Assembly (NCBI GenBank): GCA_035294565.1
Contig: DATGKR010000007.1
Location: 1 to 23,043 of the forward strand
Reading direction: 5' to 3'
DNA length: 23,043 nucleotides
Source: DATGKR01 sp035294565
GTDB lineage: Bacteria; Actinomycetota; Acidimicrobiia; Acidimicrobiales; Palsa-688
Made by a program: the position numbers and the translations under genes. Positions 1 to 7,411 of this stretch are shown here, piece after piece; within the stretch, counting starts at the first letter, position 1, and each line of letters begins with the position of its first letter. The notes below the pieces were generated by a model. The model was not told the DNA's origin. It did no database searches and saw only the letters and a list, made by a program, of their open reading frames with translations.

Positions 1-286
1 TCGGCGCCTCCGTCAGGTCGTGGTCGTCGAACCCGGCTGCGACCACCCCCGCGACGACGGCCATGAGGCCGAGGACGCCGGTCAGCCGCCATCCGAGCAT
101 CGTCGCCCCGATCAGCGGCGCCACCTCGTAGAGGTCGATCAGCACGTACCTCGTCGGCAGGAGGAAGTCGGCGGTAACGATGCCCACCAGGTAGAGGACC
201 GCCACAATTGCCACCGCCTGGCTGGCCCGGCGCGCGCCCGTGGGGCGCAGGTCGGGCCGTGCAGTTCGTGGAAGAGTCGAGCTCAT
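1..286 (-). CDS. Membrane protein, N-terminal fragment (runs off the left edge)
   Basis: The reading frame opens at an ATG (minus strand, 286-284), has an in-frame stop just upstream at 304-302, and stays open to the window edge, so about 95 residues are visible. The first ~20 residues are polar and basic (MSSTLPRTARPDLRPTG...). They are followed by hydrophobic segments around residues 24-42, 50-70 and 72-87, including YLVGIVTADFLLP and VAPLIGATMLGWRLTG. This arrangement resembles the membrane sensor region at the start of actinobacterial SpoIIE/PP2C phosphatases, GGDEF proteins or histidine kinases. The catalytic part lies outside the window, so the function is not determined. It lies 118 bp downstream of the methyltransferase gene on the same strand and could share its transcript. 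No clear Shine-Dalgarno sequence precedes the ATG. Confidence 0.6.
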   Translation of the reverse strand, partial: MSSTLPRTARPDLRPTGARRASQAVAIVAVLYLVGIVTADFLLPTRYVLIDLYEVAPLIGATMLGWRLTGVLGLMAVVAGVVAAGFDDHDLTEAP

Positions 287-404
287 GGTCGGTCGCGGAC
301 TTCACCGGGGCCGTCGAACTCTCGGTGCCCCCCTGGCGGCGACGGTAACACAGCCAGTTGCGAGCCTTTCCTCGCGGGCCGCTGTGTAGGGCTCGCCCGC
401 TGTC

Positions 405-1028
405 CTACTGGGTGCTGGCGGCGAGGACGCCGCGTATCGTAGGCCGGACGATCCCCGGAGCCCTGGGCATGTCCTCGGCGACGAGCGTCGAGGTGTCGAA
501 GCCGGCGTCGGCCAGAGCTGCGGCGGTGTCGCGGGTGAGATGGCAGTTGCCCGCGAGACGCTTCCAAGCGGGCTCGATGCGGCGCTGCCAGCGTGCTCGG
601 GTGCCGCCGGACCCGGCGCCGACGTGCTCTATGACCACGAGGGTCCCGCCGGGTCGCAGGACTCGCCGAAGCTCCCGCAACACGGCGGCCGGGTCGCCGG
701 CGGAGCAGAGCACCAGGGTCGAAACGGCGGCGTCGAAGCACCCGTCGGGGAAGGGAAGGTGCTCGGCGGCGTCGGGGACGACCTCGACCGTCAGCCGATG
801 GCGGGCGGCGCGGGCGCTCAGGCGTCGGCGCATGTTGCGGTCGGGCTCGACGAGCACGAGGCCGCTGACCGCTGGCGGGTACAGGTCGAGGTTCGCCCCG
901 GTGCCGGCGCCGATCTCGATGACCCGGCCCGACAGCCCCGACAGCAGCTCACGACGCCAGCGGCGAAGGCCTGCCTCCTCCACCCCGGCTAGGGCGCGGT
1001 CGTAAAGGGCGGCCGCGAGGCGGTTCAT
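405..1028 (-). CDS. Class I SAM-dependent methyltransferase, METTL7-like
   Basis: This 207-residue protein is a Rossmann-fold methyltransferase. Motif I (VIEIGAGTGAN, residues ~36-46) binds S-adenosylmethionine. An acidic residue follows in LVEPDRN, then DAAEHLPFPDGCFDA and LRRVLRPGGTLVVIEHV as in Methyltransf_11. The C-terminal stretch PAWKRLAGNCHLTRDT, followed by AGF, matches the pattern of the METTL7 family, whose human members methylate alkyl thiols and hydrogen sulfide (family knowledge). Thiol methylation here is therefore a reasonable but unproven inference. The frame extends upstream to 1115, but MNRLAAALYDRAL at 1028 is the usual family N-terminus, so I start there. The gene is divergent from the ArsR-MMPL-thioredoxin operon and 176 bp from it. 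Confidence 0.82.
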   Translation of the reverse strand: MNRLAAALYDRALAGVEEAGLRRWRRELLSGLSGRVIEIGAGTGANLDLYPPAVSGLVLVEPDRNMRRRLSARAARHRLTVEVVPDAAEHLPFPDGCFDAAVSTLVLCSAGDPAAVLRELRRVLRPGGTLVVIEHVGAGSGGTRARWQRRIEPAWKRLAGNCHLTRDTAAALADAGFDTSTLVAEDMPRAPGIVRPTIRGVLAASTQ

Positions 1029-1160
1029 CCTGGCCGCCCGCGATCGCCGACGGCACACGGCCAGCGCGCGTCCAAATCCTTGCTGTCGATCACCTGTCTC
1101 CCACTTTACGTTCACGGACCCGCCCGCCTGCCCGTCACGTCAACCCACACAAGCAATACC

Positions 1161-1204
1161 TTGATCACCACTCAACAGTTGTGAAGGTGTTACACTGCTG
1201 GCCC
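1161..1204 (+). promoter_or_regulatory. Candidate promoter/operator of the ArsR operon
   Basis: This stretch is clearly more AT-rich than its surroundings. TACACT at 1191-1196 could be a -10 element. It would put the transcript start at about 1203-1205, on the ATG of the ArsR gene, consistent with the lack of a well-placed ribosome binding site. Two short perfect palindromes, CAACAGTTG (1173-1181) and GTGTTACAC (1187-1195), flank or overlap it and could be ArsR binding half-elements. No good -35 hexamer was found. These are visual assignments only. Confidence 0.35.
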
Positions 1205-1555
1205 ATGAGTGCTCTGCCCTCCCCCCTGCCGGATCCGCTGATCGAGTTGATCGCCCAGAGGTTCCGCCTGCTCGGCGAACCGACCCGGATCAAGCTGCTG
1301 GACGCGATGCGGGACGGCCCAGTCACCGCAGGCCAGCTGCAGACCGCCGTCGGTGCGTCCCAGCAGAACGTCTCCAAACATCTGGCGATGCTCGTCGACT
1401 CGGGCATGGTGCGACGGGTCAAGGATGGGAACAGGGCCTACTTCTCGATCACCGACGAGAGCCTCTTCGAGATGTGCGAACAGGTGTGCGGCAGCATTCG
1501 CCGACAGCTGACCCAGCTGGAGAACCTGCTGCAGCTCCAGGGAGACAGGGCATGA
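1205..1555 (+). CDS. ArsR-family winged-helix transcriptional regulator
   Basis: This 116-residue protein has the ArsR/SmtB layout: FRLLGEPTRIKLLDAM (residues ~20-35), a recognition helix in ASQQNVSKHLAML (~51-63), and the wing MVRRVKDGNRAYFSI (~68-82). ArsR proteins are usually repressors released by metal or thiol chemistry. The only cysteines are C91 and C95, one turn apart in the C-terminal helix (FEMCEQVCGS), a possible metal or redox sensing pair. The classic CxC motif of the recognition helix is absent. An alternative start at 1181 gives eight extra residues, but MSALPSP at 1205 fits the family length and the predicted leaderless promoter. Its TGA overlaps the ATG of the MMPL gene (ATGA, 1552-1555), so the two are probably co-translated and the regulator likely controls the operon and itself. 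Confidence 0.88.
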   Translation: MSALPSPLPDPLIELIAQRFRLLGEPTRIKLLDAMRDGPVTAGQLQTAVGASQQNVSKHLAMLVDSGMVRRVKDGNRAYFSITDESLFEMCEQVCGSIRRQLTQLENLLQLQGDRA

Positions 1556-3786
1556 GCGGTTCGGCGCCCAGCCTCGGGCGGTCTCTTGCGGCCGCCGGAC
1601 ATGACGTCGCCCACGGCTCCGGCCAGGACACCACCCCGCGCCGGCACCCCGGATCGATGGCCCGCCTAGGCGCCTGGACGGCCACCCACCTGCGAGCCGT
1701 GCTCCTCGCCTGGGCCGCGGTGGTCGTGGCCTTCGGGTTCTTCGCCCCCAGGGTGCAGTCCGCGCTAGCCGGAGCCGGCTGGCAGGACTCCACCAGCCAA
1801 TCGGTGGCGGCGCGAAACGTCATACAGCGAGACTTCAAGGGTCTCGGAGCGAGCGCCTTGCAGGTGGTCGTCGTCGACCGGCGGGGACCGATCCCGTCCG
1901 ACCCGGCCGCTCGAGCGGTGATCGCCAAGGTCACCTCTCTCTTGCGATCCGACCGGCGAGTCTCCGTCGTCGAGGGTCCCCAACCGGGAGCATCGCTCTC
2001 TCCTGACGGCAGGACCGGCATCATCACCGCGGGGTCCGCGGCAGGCCCCAACGGCATGGTCCAGGCGGCGGAGCACCTGGCCGGTCCTATCAGCCGCTCG
2101 GGAACGCCGACCGTGACCGCCACCCTCACCGGCGACAGCGCTTTGTGGGCCAACTTCAACAGCGCCAACCACTCGGCGATGATGCGCTCGGAGATGCTCT
2201 CGTGGCCGGTGACGCTCGCCATCTTGGCCGTGGCGTTCGGCAGCCTGGTGGCGGCGGGGCTGCCGCTCATGTTGACCATGGCCGGTCTCCTCGTCGCCGC
2301 GGGAGCGCTCGTCCTTGCGAACGAGATCGCCCCGGTCTCGATATGGGCGCTCAACTTCGCTTTGATGTTCGCGTTGGCGCTCGGGATCGACTACGCCCTG
2401 TTCCTCGTGGTCCGCTTCCGGGCGGCCCTCCACCGGCGGGGAGCGAGACCGGGAGACCGGACGGCGGCTGTGGAAGCAGTGGCCGAGACCATGGCCACCG
2501 CGGGCAAGGCGGTGGCTTTCTCGGCCGTCACCGTCCTGGCGTCCCTGGCTGCGATCCTGCTCGTCCCCAGCCCGGCCTTCCGGTCGATGGCCCTCGGCAT
2601 CATGCTGGCGGTGATCGCCGTGCTGGCTGCCACGTTGACCCTGCTGCCCGCTGTCCTCGGCCGGCTCGGGACTCGCATCGACTCGGGCCGTATAAGGGTC
2701 AGGCGTTCAGCAGAGCACCGCCAAAAGCCTCACGGCCACCGCCTCGAGCAGCGGCTCCACGGCTGGGGCCGACTGCTCTGGCGGCACCCTGCGGTGGCCT
2801 CGCTGGCCGCTCTGGCTGTCCTAGGGCTCGCCGCGTACCCTGTGCTCGGGCTGCGCACTTCGATGCCGTCCATCACCATCGTCCCGCCGAGCGCCAACGC
2901 CAGGATCGGCTACGACCAGGTGGTCGGGGCCTTCGGTCCGGGTGCGCCCGGGACGCTGCAGGTCCTCGTCCCGGCGGCCGAGCAGCAACGCGCGCTCGGC
3001 GCCATCGGGCGGGACAAGGGTGTCGCCGCCACGATTCCTGGACCCACATCCCAGGGCTGGACCCTGGACCAGGTGGTGCCCACGACCGGGCCCTCCACGC
3101 CGGCCACCGGCGCCACCATCGACCGGCTCCGCCGCCAACTGCCGCCCGGCAGCCTCGTCGGGGGGGCGGCCGCTGAGAACTACGACCTGCAGCAGGCCCT
3201 GGTTAGCCGCACCCCGCTGGTGTTCGGCGTGCTGGCCGGGATGGGCTTCGTCGTGCTCCTCGTCGCGCTGGGAGCGCCGCTGGTCGCGCTGGCCGGTGTA
3301 GTGGTGACGGCGCTTTCGGTCGCCGGAGCCTTCGGTGTCGCCCGGCTGATCTTCCAGGACGGTCACCTGTCGGGCTTGCTCGGGTTCACCCCCCAGGGCT
3401 TCGTCGACGCCTGGGGGCCGCTCTTCTTCGGGGCCATGGTCTTCGGAGTCGCCATGGACTACACCCTGTTCCTCCTGTCGGCGGCCAAGGAGCGCTACGA
3501 GACGCACCCCGACCCCGAGCACGCGATGACCGGATCGGTCGGGACCTCGGGGCGCGTCGTGCTCTCCGCCGCGGCGGTGATGATCGCCGTCTTTCTGACC
3601 TTCGCTCTCTCCGGGCCGCTCGCACCGAAGGAGATGGGCGTCATCCTGGCCGTCGCCGTCTTTCTCGACGCGTTCGTCGCCCGCCTGGTGCTGCTGCCAG
3701 TGGTTCTGCGCCTCGCGCGTCACCACGCGTGGTACCGCCCGGCGTGGCTCGACCGTGTCCTGCCCCGCGTCCACTTCGCCCACTAG
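1552..3786 (+). CDS. MMPL/RND-family membrane transporter
   Basis: This 744-residue protein belongs to the MMPL branch of the RND superfamily, proton-driven exporters of lipids, drugs and other hydrophobic or toxic compounds. Transmembrane segment 1 lies near residues 48-65, then a large extracytoplasmic loop (~70-215), a five-helix block (~217-370), a second loop (~430-550) and a second five-helix block (~553-722). The two Asp-Tyr pairs expected in the proton relay are present: IDYALF (D280) and MDYTLF (D636). The frame is open from 1474, but that start would sit deep in the ArsR gene. ATG 1552 has GGGAGACAGGG just before it and a 4-bp overlap with the ArsR stop. The thioredoxin gene follows closely. 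The substrate is unknown; control by ArsR suggests export of an inorganic or thiol-reactive toxicant rather than an envelope lipid (inference). Confidence 0.9.
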   Translation: MSGSAPSLGRSLAAAGHDVAHGSGQDTTPRRHPGSMARLGAWTATHLRAVLLAWAAVVVAFGFFAPRVQSALAGAGWQDSTSQSVAARNVIQRDFKGLGASALQVVVVDRRGPIPSDPAARAVIAKVTSLLRSDRRVSVVEGPQPGASLSPDGRTGIITAGSAAGPNGMVQAAEHLAGPISRSGTPTVTATLTGDSALWANFNSANHSAMMRSEMLSWPVTLAILAVAFGSLVAAGLPLMLTMAGLLVAAGALVLANEIAPVSIWALNFALMFALALGIDYALFLVVRFRAALHRRGARPGDRTAAVEAVAETMATAGKAVAFSAVTVLASLAAILLVPSPAFRSMALGIMLAVIAVLAATLTLLPAVLGRLGTRIDSGRIRVRRSAEHRQKPHGHRLEQRLHGWGRLLWRHPAVASLAALAVLGLAAYPVLGLRTSMPSITIVPPSANARIGYDQVVGAFGPGAPGTLQVLVPAAEQQRALGAIGRDKGVAATIPGPTSQGWTLDQVVPTTGPSTPATGATIDRLRRQLPPGSLVGGAAAENYDLQQALVSRTPLVFGVLAGMGFVVLLVALGAPLVALAGVVVTALSVAGAFGVARLIFQDGHLSGLLGFTPQGFVDAWGPLFFGAMVFGVAMDYTLFLLSAAKERYETHPDPEHAMTGSVGTSGRVVLSAAAVMIAVFLTFALSGPLAPKEMGVILAVAVFLDAFVARLVLLPVVLRLARHHAWYRPAWLDRVLPRVHFAH

Positions 3787-3791
3787 ATCTT

Positions 3792-3796
3792 GGAGG
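3792..3796 (+). promoter_or_regulatory. Ribosome binding site that fixes the thioredoxin start
   Basis: GGAGG lies 8 nt upstream of GTG 3805. The earlier in-frame TTG at 3790 overlaps this element and has no Shine-Dalgarno sequence of its own, so the GTG start is preferred. Confidence 0.7.
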
Positions 3797-3804
3797 TCAC
3801 GCAA

Positions 3805-4257
3805 GTGCCCACACCGTCTCCGCCTACCACCGCCACCGTGGTCGCCTGCCCTGCTTGCGGGAAGCGGAACCGGATCGCGGCGGCTGCCAAAGGCTCACCC
3901 CGCTGCGCCGCCTGCCACGAGCCGCTGCCCTGGCTGGTCGAGGCCGACGACGAGGACTTCGACTTGGCAATATCGGGTCCGCTGCCCGTGCTCTTGGACC
4001 TCTGGGCTCCGTGGTGCGGGCCGTGCCGGGCCGTCGCACCCATCGTCGAGGAGCTCAGCCGTTCCCTCGCCGGTCGGCTCAAGGTGGTGAAGGTCGACGT
4101 CGACCGCGCGCCGCGGACCGCGCAGCGCCTGGGTGTCCAGGGAGTGCCGACGATGCTGATACTCCAAGACGGCCAGGTCGCCGCGCGCCAGGTCGGCGCC
4201 CTGCCCGGGCCGGCACTGCGCAACTGGGTCGCCCAGAACCTGAGCCGTCAGCCATGA
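3805..4257 (+). CDS. trxC: Thioredoxin with N-terminal zinc ribbon (thioredoxin 2 type)
   Basis: This 150-residue cytoplasmic disulfide reductase has an N-terminal zinc ribbon of two CxxC pairs (CPAC at residues 15-18, CAAC at 34-37), as in E. coli thioredoxin 2. A thioredoxin fold follows, with active site WCGPC (C71, C74) and the cis-proline in GVPTM (~115). Thioredoxin 2 proteins are typically linked to oxidative stress. The start is a GTG with an ideally spaced GGAGG. The gene begins 18 bp after the MMPL stop and ends 37 bp before the DUF302 gene, so it is part of the ArsR-led operon. A stand-alone thioredoxin inside an exporter operon suggests that the stress handled involves thiol oxidation, or that the DUF302 partner needs reduction (inference). 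Confidence 0.92.
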   Translation: MPTPSPPTTATVVACPACGKRNRIAAAAKGSPRCAACHEPLPWLVEADDEDFDLAISGPLPVLLDLWAPWCGPCRAVAPIVEELSRSLAGRLKVVKVDVDRAPRTAQRLGVQGVPTMLILQDGQVAARQVGALPGPALRNWVAQNLSRQP

Positions 4258-4294
4258 CGACGAACCCACCCACGAACGACAAGGAGGATCGGAG

Positions 4295-4684
4295 ATGAAC
4301 GCTTTCGAGACAACGGTTGCGATGGGCCCGGGGGAGGCAGAAGCCGCCGTCCGCCAGGCTCTCGGCGAACAGGGTTTCGGTGTCCTCACCGAGATCGACG
4401 TGTCGGCAACCCTGAAGGCGAAGCTAGGCGTGGAGCGGAAACCGCTCAAGATCCTCGGGGCCTGCAACCCCGGCTTCGCCCACCGCGCTCTCGAGATCGA
4501 CCCGAACGTCAGCCTCCAACTGCCGTGCAACGTGGTGATCGAAGGGCTCGACGACCGCACCCGCGTGGCCGCCGCCGACCCCAGGGACCTGCTGGCAGAC
4601 CCCCGTTTCGAGGCGCTCGCGGCCGAGGCGGCGGAAGCACTGCGCGCCGCCATCGCCTCCGTCGCAGGCAGCGGCGAGTCCTAG
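4295..4684 (+). CDS. DUF302 domain protein
   Basis: This 129-residue protein has the DUF302 pattern over most of its length: an N-terminal strand-helix with GFGVLTEIDV (~27-36), then LKILGACNPGFAHRAL (~51-66) and LQLPCNVVIEG (~75-85). The family cysteines C57 and C78 are kept. No biochemical function is established for the family; members are often small cytoplasmic proteins near redox, sulfur or metal genes. It has the strongest ribosome binding site in the operon (AAGGAGG, 4281-4287, 7 nt from the ATG) and directly follows thioredoxin, so it may be made in larger amounts than its neighbours. The two cysteines next to a thioredoxin gene suggest a disulfide or persulfide carrier or substrate (inference). 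Confidence 0.88.
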   Translation: MNAFETTVAMGPGEAEAAVRQALGEQGFGVLTEIDVSATLKAKLGVERKPLKILGACNPGFAHRALEIDPNVSLQLPCNVVIEGLDDRTRVAAADPRDLLADPRFEALAAEAAEALRAAIASVAGSGES

Positions 4685-4737
4685 CCGGCCGGCAACCCAG
4701 GTCCTCTCGACGCCGCCCACCCGGTAGGTTCGGTGTC

Positions 4738-5772
4738 GTGAGATACCGCCACCTCGGAGACACGGGAGTCAAGGTCAGCACCCTCTGTTTGGGAGCCATG
4801 ATGTTCGGCGCGTGGGGGAACCCCGACCACGACGACTCCATACGGATCATCCACACCGCCCTCGACGCGGGCATCAACTTCATCGACACCGCCGACGTGT
4901 ACTCCGCGGGCGAGTCCGAGACGATCGTCGGCAAGGCCGTCGCGGGACGACGCGATCGGCTGGTGATCGCGACCAAGGTCCACGGCAGGATGGGAGAGGA
5001 CCCGAACATGGAGGGCAACTCCCGCCGCTGGATCATCCAGGAGTGCGAGAACAGCCTCCGTCGGCTGGGGACCGACTACATCGACCTCTACCAGATCCAC
5101 CGTCCCGACCCGCACATCGCCATCGACGAGACGCTCGGCGCTCTGAGCGACCTGGTCCGCCAGGGCAAGGTCCGCTACCTCGGGTCCTCCACCTTCCCGC
5201 CGTCGCAGATCGTCGAAGCGCAATGGGTAGCGGAGAAGCGGGGGAGGGAACGCTTCGTCTGCGAACAGCCGCCCTACTCACTGCTGGTCCGCGGCGTCGA
5301 GGCGGAGGTCCTCCCCGTCTGCCAGAAGTACGGGATGGGCGTCATCCCCTGGAGCCCCCTCGCCGGGGGGTGGCTTTCGGGCAGGTGGCGCAAAGGGGCC
5401 GACGACCTGACCAGCCGCCGCGCTTCGCGCATCCCCGCGCGCTACGACCTCTCCAAACCGGAGAACCAGGCCAAGCTCGAGGCGGCCACAGCGCTGGGCG
5501 ACCTGGCATCGGAGGCAGGGATGACGTTGATCCACATGGCGCTGGCGTTCGTGCTGCAGCACCCGGCGGTGACCTCGGCGATCATCGGGCCGCGCACGGC
5601 AGAGCACCTCGAGAGCCAGTTGGGGGCTACCGAGGTGACGCTGCCGGCCGACCTGCTCGACCGTATAGACGAGATCGTCAAACCTGGAACCAACTTCTCC
5701 TTCGCCGACGCCGGCTACGAGCCGCCGTCGATATCGCAGCCCTGGCGCCGCCGCCGCGCCCCGCGGCCCTGA
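4738..5772 (+). CDS. Aldo/keto reductase
   Basis: This 344-residue NADPH-dependent carbonyl reductase has a TIM-barrel fold. The catalytic tetrad can be read as D50 (FIDTADVY), Y55, K80 (ATKVHG) and H121 (YQIHRPD). The motifs LRRLGTDYIDLYQIH, GKVRYLGSST and the later IPWSPLAGGWL are typical of the subgroup with YajO- and YdbC-like proteins and potassium-channel beta subunits. The frame is open far upstream, inside the DUF302 gene. GTG 4738 is chosen because RYRHLGDTGVKVS is the standard family N-terminus. It starts 53 bp after the DUF302 stop and could be read from the same transcript, adding aldehyde or ketone detoxification to the module, or it may be independent. The natural substrate cannot be inferred. 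Confidence 0.9.
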   Translation: MRYRHLGDTGVKVSTLCLGAMMFGAWGNPDHDDSIRIIHTALDAGINFIDTADVYSAGESETIVGKAVAGRRDRLVIATKVHGRMGEDPNMEGNSRRWIIQECENSLRRLGTDYIDLYQIHRPDPHIAIDETLGALSDLVRQGKVRYLGSSTFPPSQIVEAQWVAEKRGRERFVCEQPPYSLLVRGVEAEVLPVCQKYGMGVIPWSPLAGGWLSGRWRKGADDLTSRRASRIPARYDLSKPENQAKLEAATALGDLASEAGMTLIHMALAFVLQHPAVTSAIIGPRTAEHLESQLGATEVTLPADLLDRIDEIVKPGTNFSFADAGYEPPSISQPWRRRRAPRP

Positions 5773-5795
5773 CCGACGGCTGGGCGGCGGGCGCT

Positions 5796-5813
5796 CGGCT
5801 CGGCGCCTAGCCG
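5796..5813. terminator. Near-perfect GC-rich palindrome after the aldo/keto reductase
   Basis: An 18-bp palindrome centred on GGCGCC has only one mismatched pair (CGGCTC against TAGCCG). It lies 23 bp after the aldo/keto reductase stop and 44 bp before the next gene. It has no T-tract, so intrinsic termination is only a guess. Confidence 0.25.
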
Positions 5814-5857
5814 CAACGACGCTCGGTGGATTCAGCGGGACGTACCATGGGAAGGTC

Positions 5858-6757
5858 ATGGGGTCGGACGGCTCTTCGGCGACCGCTGCCTACCTCGAGC
5901 ACCTCGGCGACAGCGACGTGCTGCTGCTCGCCGGGCCCGACGGAGGTTCGAGCCCTGCCGAGGCGAGGGCGTACCTGCGCTCGCGCCGCGGCGGCATAGA
6001 CGACCTGCTCGTCAGCGACAGGCTCGTAGCTGCAGTTTTCGGCCAAGGACGCGAAGGCGACCCTTTGATGCGGGTTTCGCCGTTCCTGCTCTTCGCGGTG
6101 GCCGTCGAGCGAACGGTCGGCGCATTGGCCTCGGCCTCCTACGTGCCCGAGTGGGCCGGCGTCAGCCGCCGGACCGTGCTGTTCGACGCCCCCCGCCTGC
6201 GCCAGTTCGTCGCGTCACCCTGGTCGCGGCTCTTCCTCGCCGAGCTGCTGGCCTCGTTCAGCCACGTCGCGAGCGGCTCGGTGTTCGTGGCGACCCGCCG
6301 TGGATGGCGGCGCCAACGCTTCTCCGAGCTGGACCCGGTGCGCATGGCGACCCTGCTCGACGTTGTCGGCGAGGCCGAACGGCCGGGAGTGCTCCGCCGG
6401 CTCGGCGACATCGCACTGTTCCTCACCGGAGTGTTCCCCGACCACGTGGCCCGGCGGGGTTTCGGGCCGGTCGAGCTCGCGCGGCTCTCGCGCTCCGGTG
6501 GACTGCATGCGGGGGGGACAGCCGGTCCTCACGTCGGCGGGGACGAGGACGCCGTCGTGCTTCTCGAGCACCTGGGAAGCCGCTGGTACCGGGCTGCTTG
6601 CGGCGCCCTGCCCCGGCCGGTGCCCCAGTCGCTCGCGGTGCTGGGAGAGGTCGCCGAGCGTTTCGGCGACGCCCGCAGGATCCTCGGTCTGGTAACCGAG
6701 AGGTACCTCTTCCCCTACCGAGCCCGCTGGTTCGCCCCGGGGCTGTCCGACGGCTGA
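5858..6757 (+). CDS. Hypothetical protein, unrecognised
   Basis: I do not recognise this 299-residue protein. It looks soluble, has no signal peptide, and is rich in Arg, Ala, Val and Leu. Recurring stretches include SPFLLFAVAVERTVG (~70-85), RRTVLFDAPRLRQFVASPW (~105-125) and RRLGDIALFLTGVFPDHVARRG (~180-200), followed by a C-terminal helical half (EHLGSRWYRAA, LAVLGEVAERFGDARRIL). The coding bias matches neighbouring genes, and the frame is long and well bounded, so it is probably real. The ATG is preceded by GGGAAGG at close spacing. It is separated from the aldo/keto reductase by 85 bp and faces the minus-strand CMD-like gene. It may belong to a family restricted to its lineage (inference). 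Confidence 0.72.
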   Translation: MGSDGSSATAAYLEHLGDSDVLLLAGPDGGSSPAEARAYLRSRRGGIDDLLVSDRLVAAVFGQGREGDPLMRVSPFLLFAVAVERTVGALASASYVPEWAGVSRRTVLFDAPRLRQFVASPWSRLFLAELLASFSHVASGSVFVATRRGWRRQRFSELDPVRMATLLDVVGEAERPGVLRRLGDIALFLTGVFPDHVARRGFGPVELARLSRSGGLHAGGTAGPHVGGDEDAVVLLEHLGSRWYRAACGALPRPVPQSLAVLGEVAERFGDARRILGLVTERYLFPYRARWFAPGLSDG

Positions 6758-6842
6758 AGCCTGCATGCGTGCCGGGTGAGGGCTCACGCGGCGGGTGAGA
6801 AGCCGTCTGCGGAGCCAGGGGCAGGTCGGCGGATCGCGAGGG

Positions 6843-7403
6843 TCATGCGGCGGGTGACGGGCGGCCGTCGGGCGGCCAGGGCTGGAGATCGGGATCGAGA
6901 GGCACCTCCAGGGCGCGCAGCAGCAACGACACCGCCGACCAGGTTCCAACGGCCGCAAGGAGGTCGATGAGGGCGTCGTCGCCCAAGGCTGACCGCACCG
7001 CGTCCAGGTCACGGGCGTCGGGGACGCCCCCGGCGAGAGCGACGTCAGTGACGCCGAGGACCGCCCGGTCGATTTCGTCGAAGCTCGCTGAGATCCAGTC
7101 GCGCACCGCCACGAGGTCCTCTTCGGGGACGCCCAGGTCGCGGGCGATGCGCCAGTGCTGGGCCCACTCGTAACCCGACCCGGTGACCCAGGCGATCCGC
7201 ATTATCACCAGCTCCCGTCTGCGGGCGTCGAGCGCGTCCCCGCCGAGGAGCGCCAGGAGAGTCTGCGAGAGACCCTTGGCGAGGCGGGGCCGGCGCAGCA
7301 GCGCGCGGAACACGTTCAGTTCGGCGAGCGGAGCGGGCACGCCCGCGTCCTTGGCGGCGGCGAGGGCGGCGTCCGGGTCCAGCATTTCGATAGACCGATC
7401 CAT
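6843..7403 (-). CDS. Carboxymuconolactone decarboxylase (CMD)-like protein
   Basis: This ~186-residue all-helical protein belongs to the CMD/AhpD-like group. The core reads RRRELVIMRIAWVTGSGYEWAQHWRIARDLGVP (residues ~61-93) and carries the conserved E64, YEW (78-80) and H83. The CxxC of peroxidatic AhpD is absent, so alkylhydroperoxidase activity is unlikely. The frame is open to 8255, but the upstream part is antisense to the TetR gene and is not real. Two starts are possible: ATG 7403 (MDRSIEMLDPD) and ATG 7385 (MLDPDAALAA). Neither has a clear ribosome binding site, and both sit in or next to the palindromic operator at 7390-7411. A leaderless transcript starting at 7403 is plausible. It is divergent from the TetR gene. 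Its role in the regulon is unknown; relatives act in aromatic catabolism or as gamma-lactone enzymes. Confidence 0.82.
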   Translation of the reverse strand: MDRSIEMLDPDAALAAAKDAGVPAPLAELNVFRALLRRPRLAKGLSQTLLALLGGDALDARRRELVIMRIAWVTGSGYEWAQHWRIARDLGVPEEDLVAVRDWISASFDEIDRAVLGVTDVALAGGVPDARDLDAVRSALGDDALIDLLAAVGTWSAVSLLLRALEVPLDPDLQPWPPDGRPSPAA

Positions 7404-7411
7404 CGGTCGAT
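7390..7411. promoter_or_regulatory. TetR-type operator, site A
   Basis: The core GACCGATCCATCGGTC (7393-7408) has perfect 7-bp arms around a 2-bp centre, and the outer flanks add further symmetry. Read on the minus strand, the 22-bp site matches site C at 18 of 22 positions. It overlaps the predicted start of the CMD-like gene and lies in the divergent region upstream of the TetR gene, the usual place for an autoregulatory TetR operator. Confidence 0.68.

Noticed and set aside
374..400. Hairpin GCGGGC/GCCCGC after the methyltransferase stop as a terminator
   Set aside because: Only 6-bp arms, a 15-nt loop and no T-tract on the minus strand; such pairs are frequent by chance at this GC content.
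1474..1551. Upstream start for the MMPL transporter
   Set aside because: It lies inside the ArsR coding region. ATG 1552 has a 4-bp overlap with the ArsR stop and a ribosome binding site.
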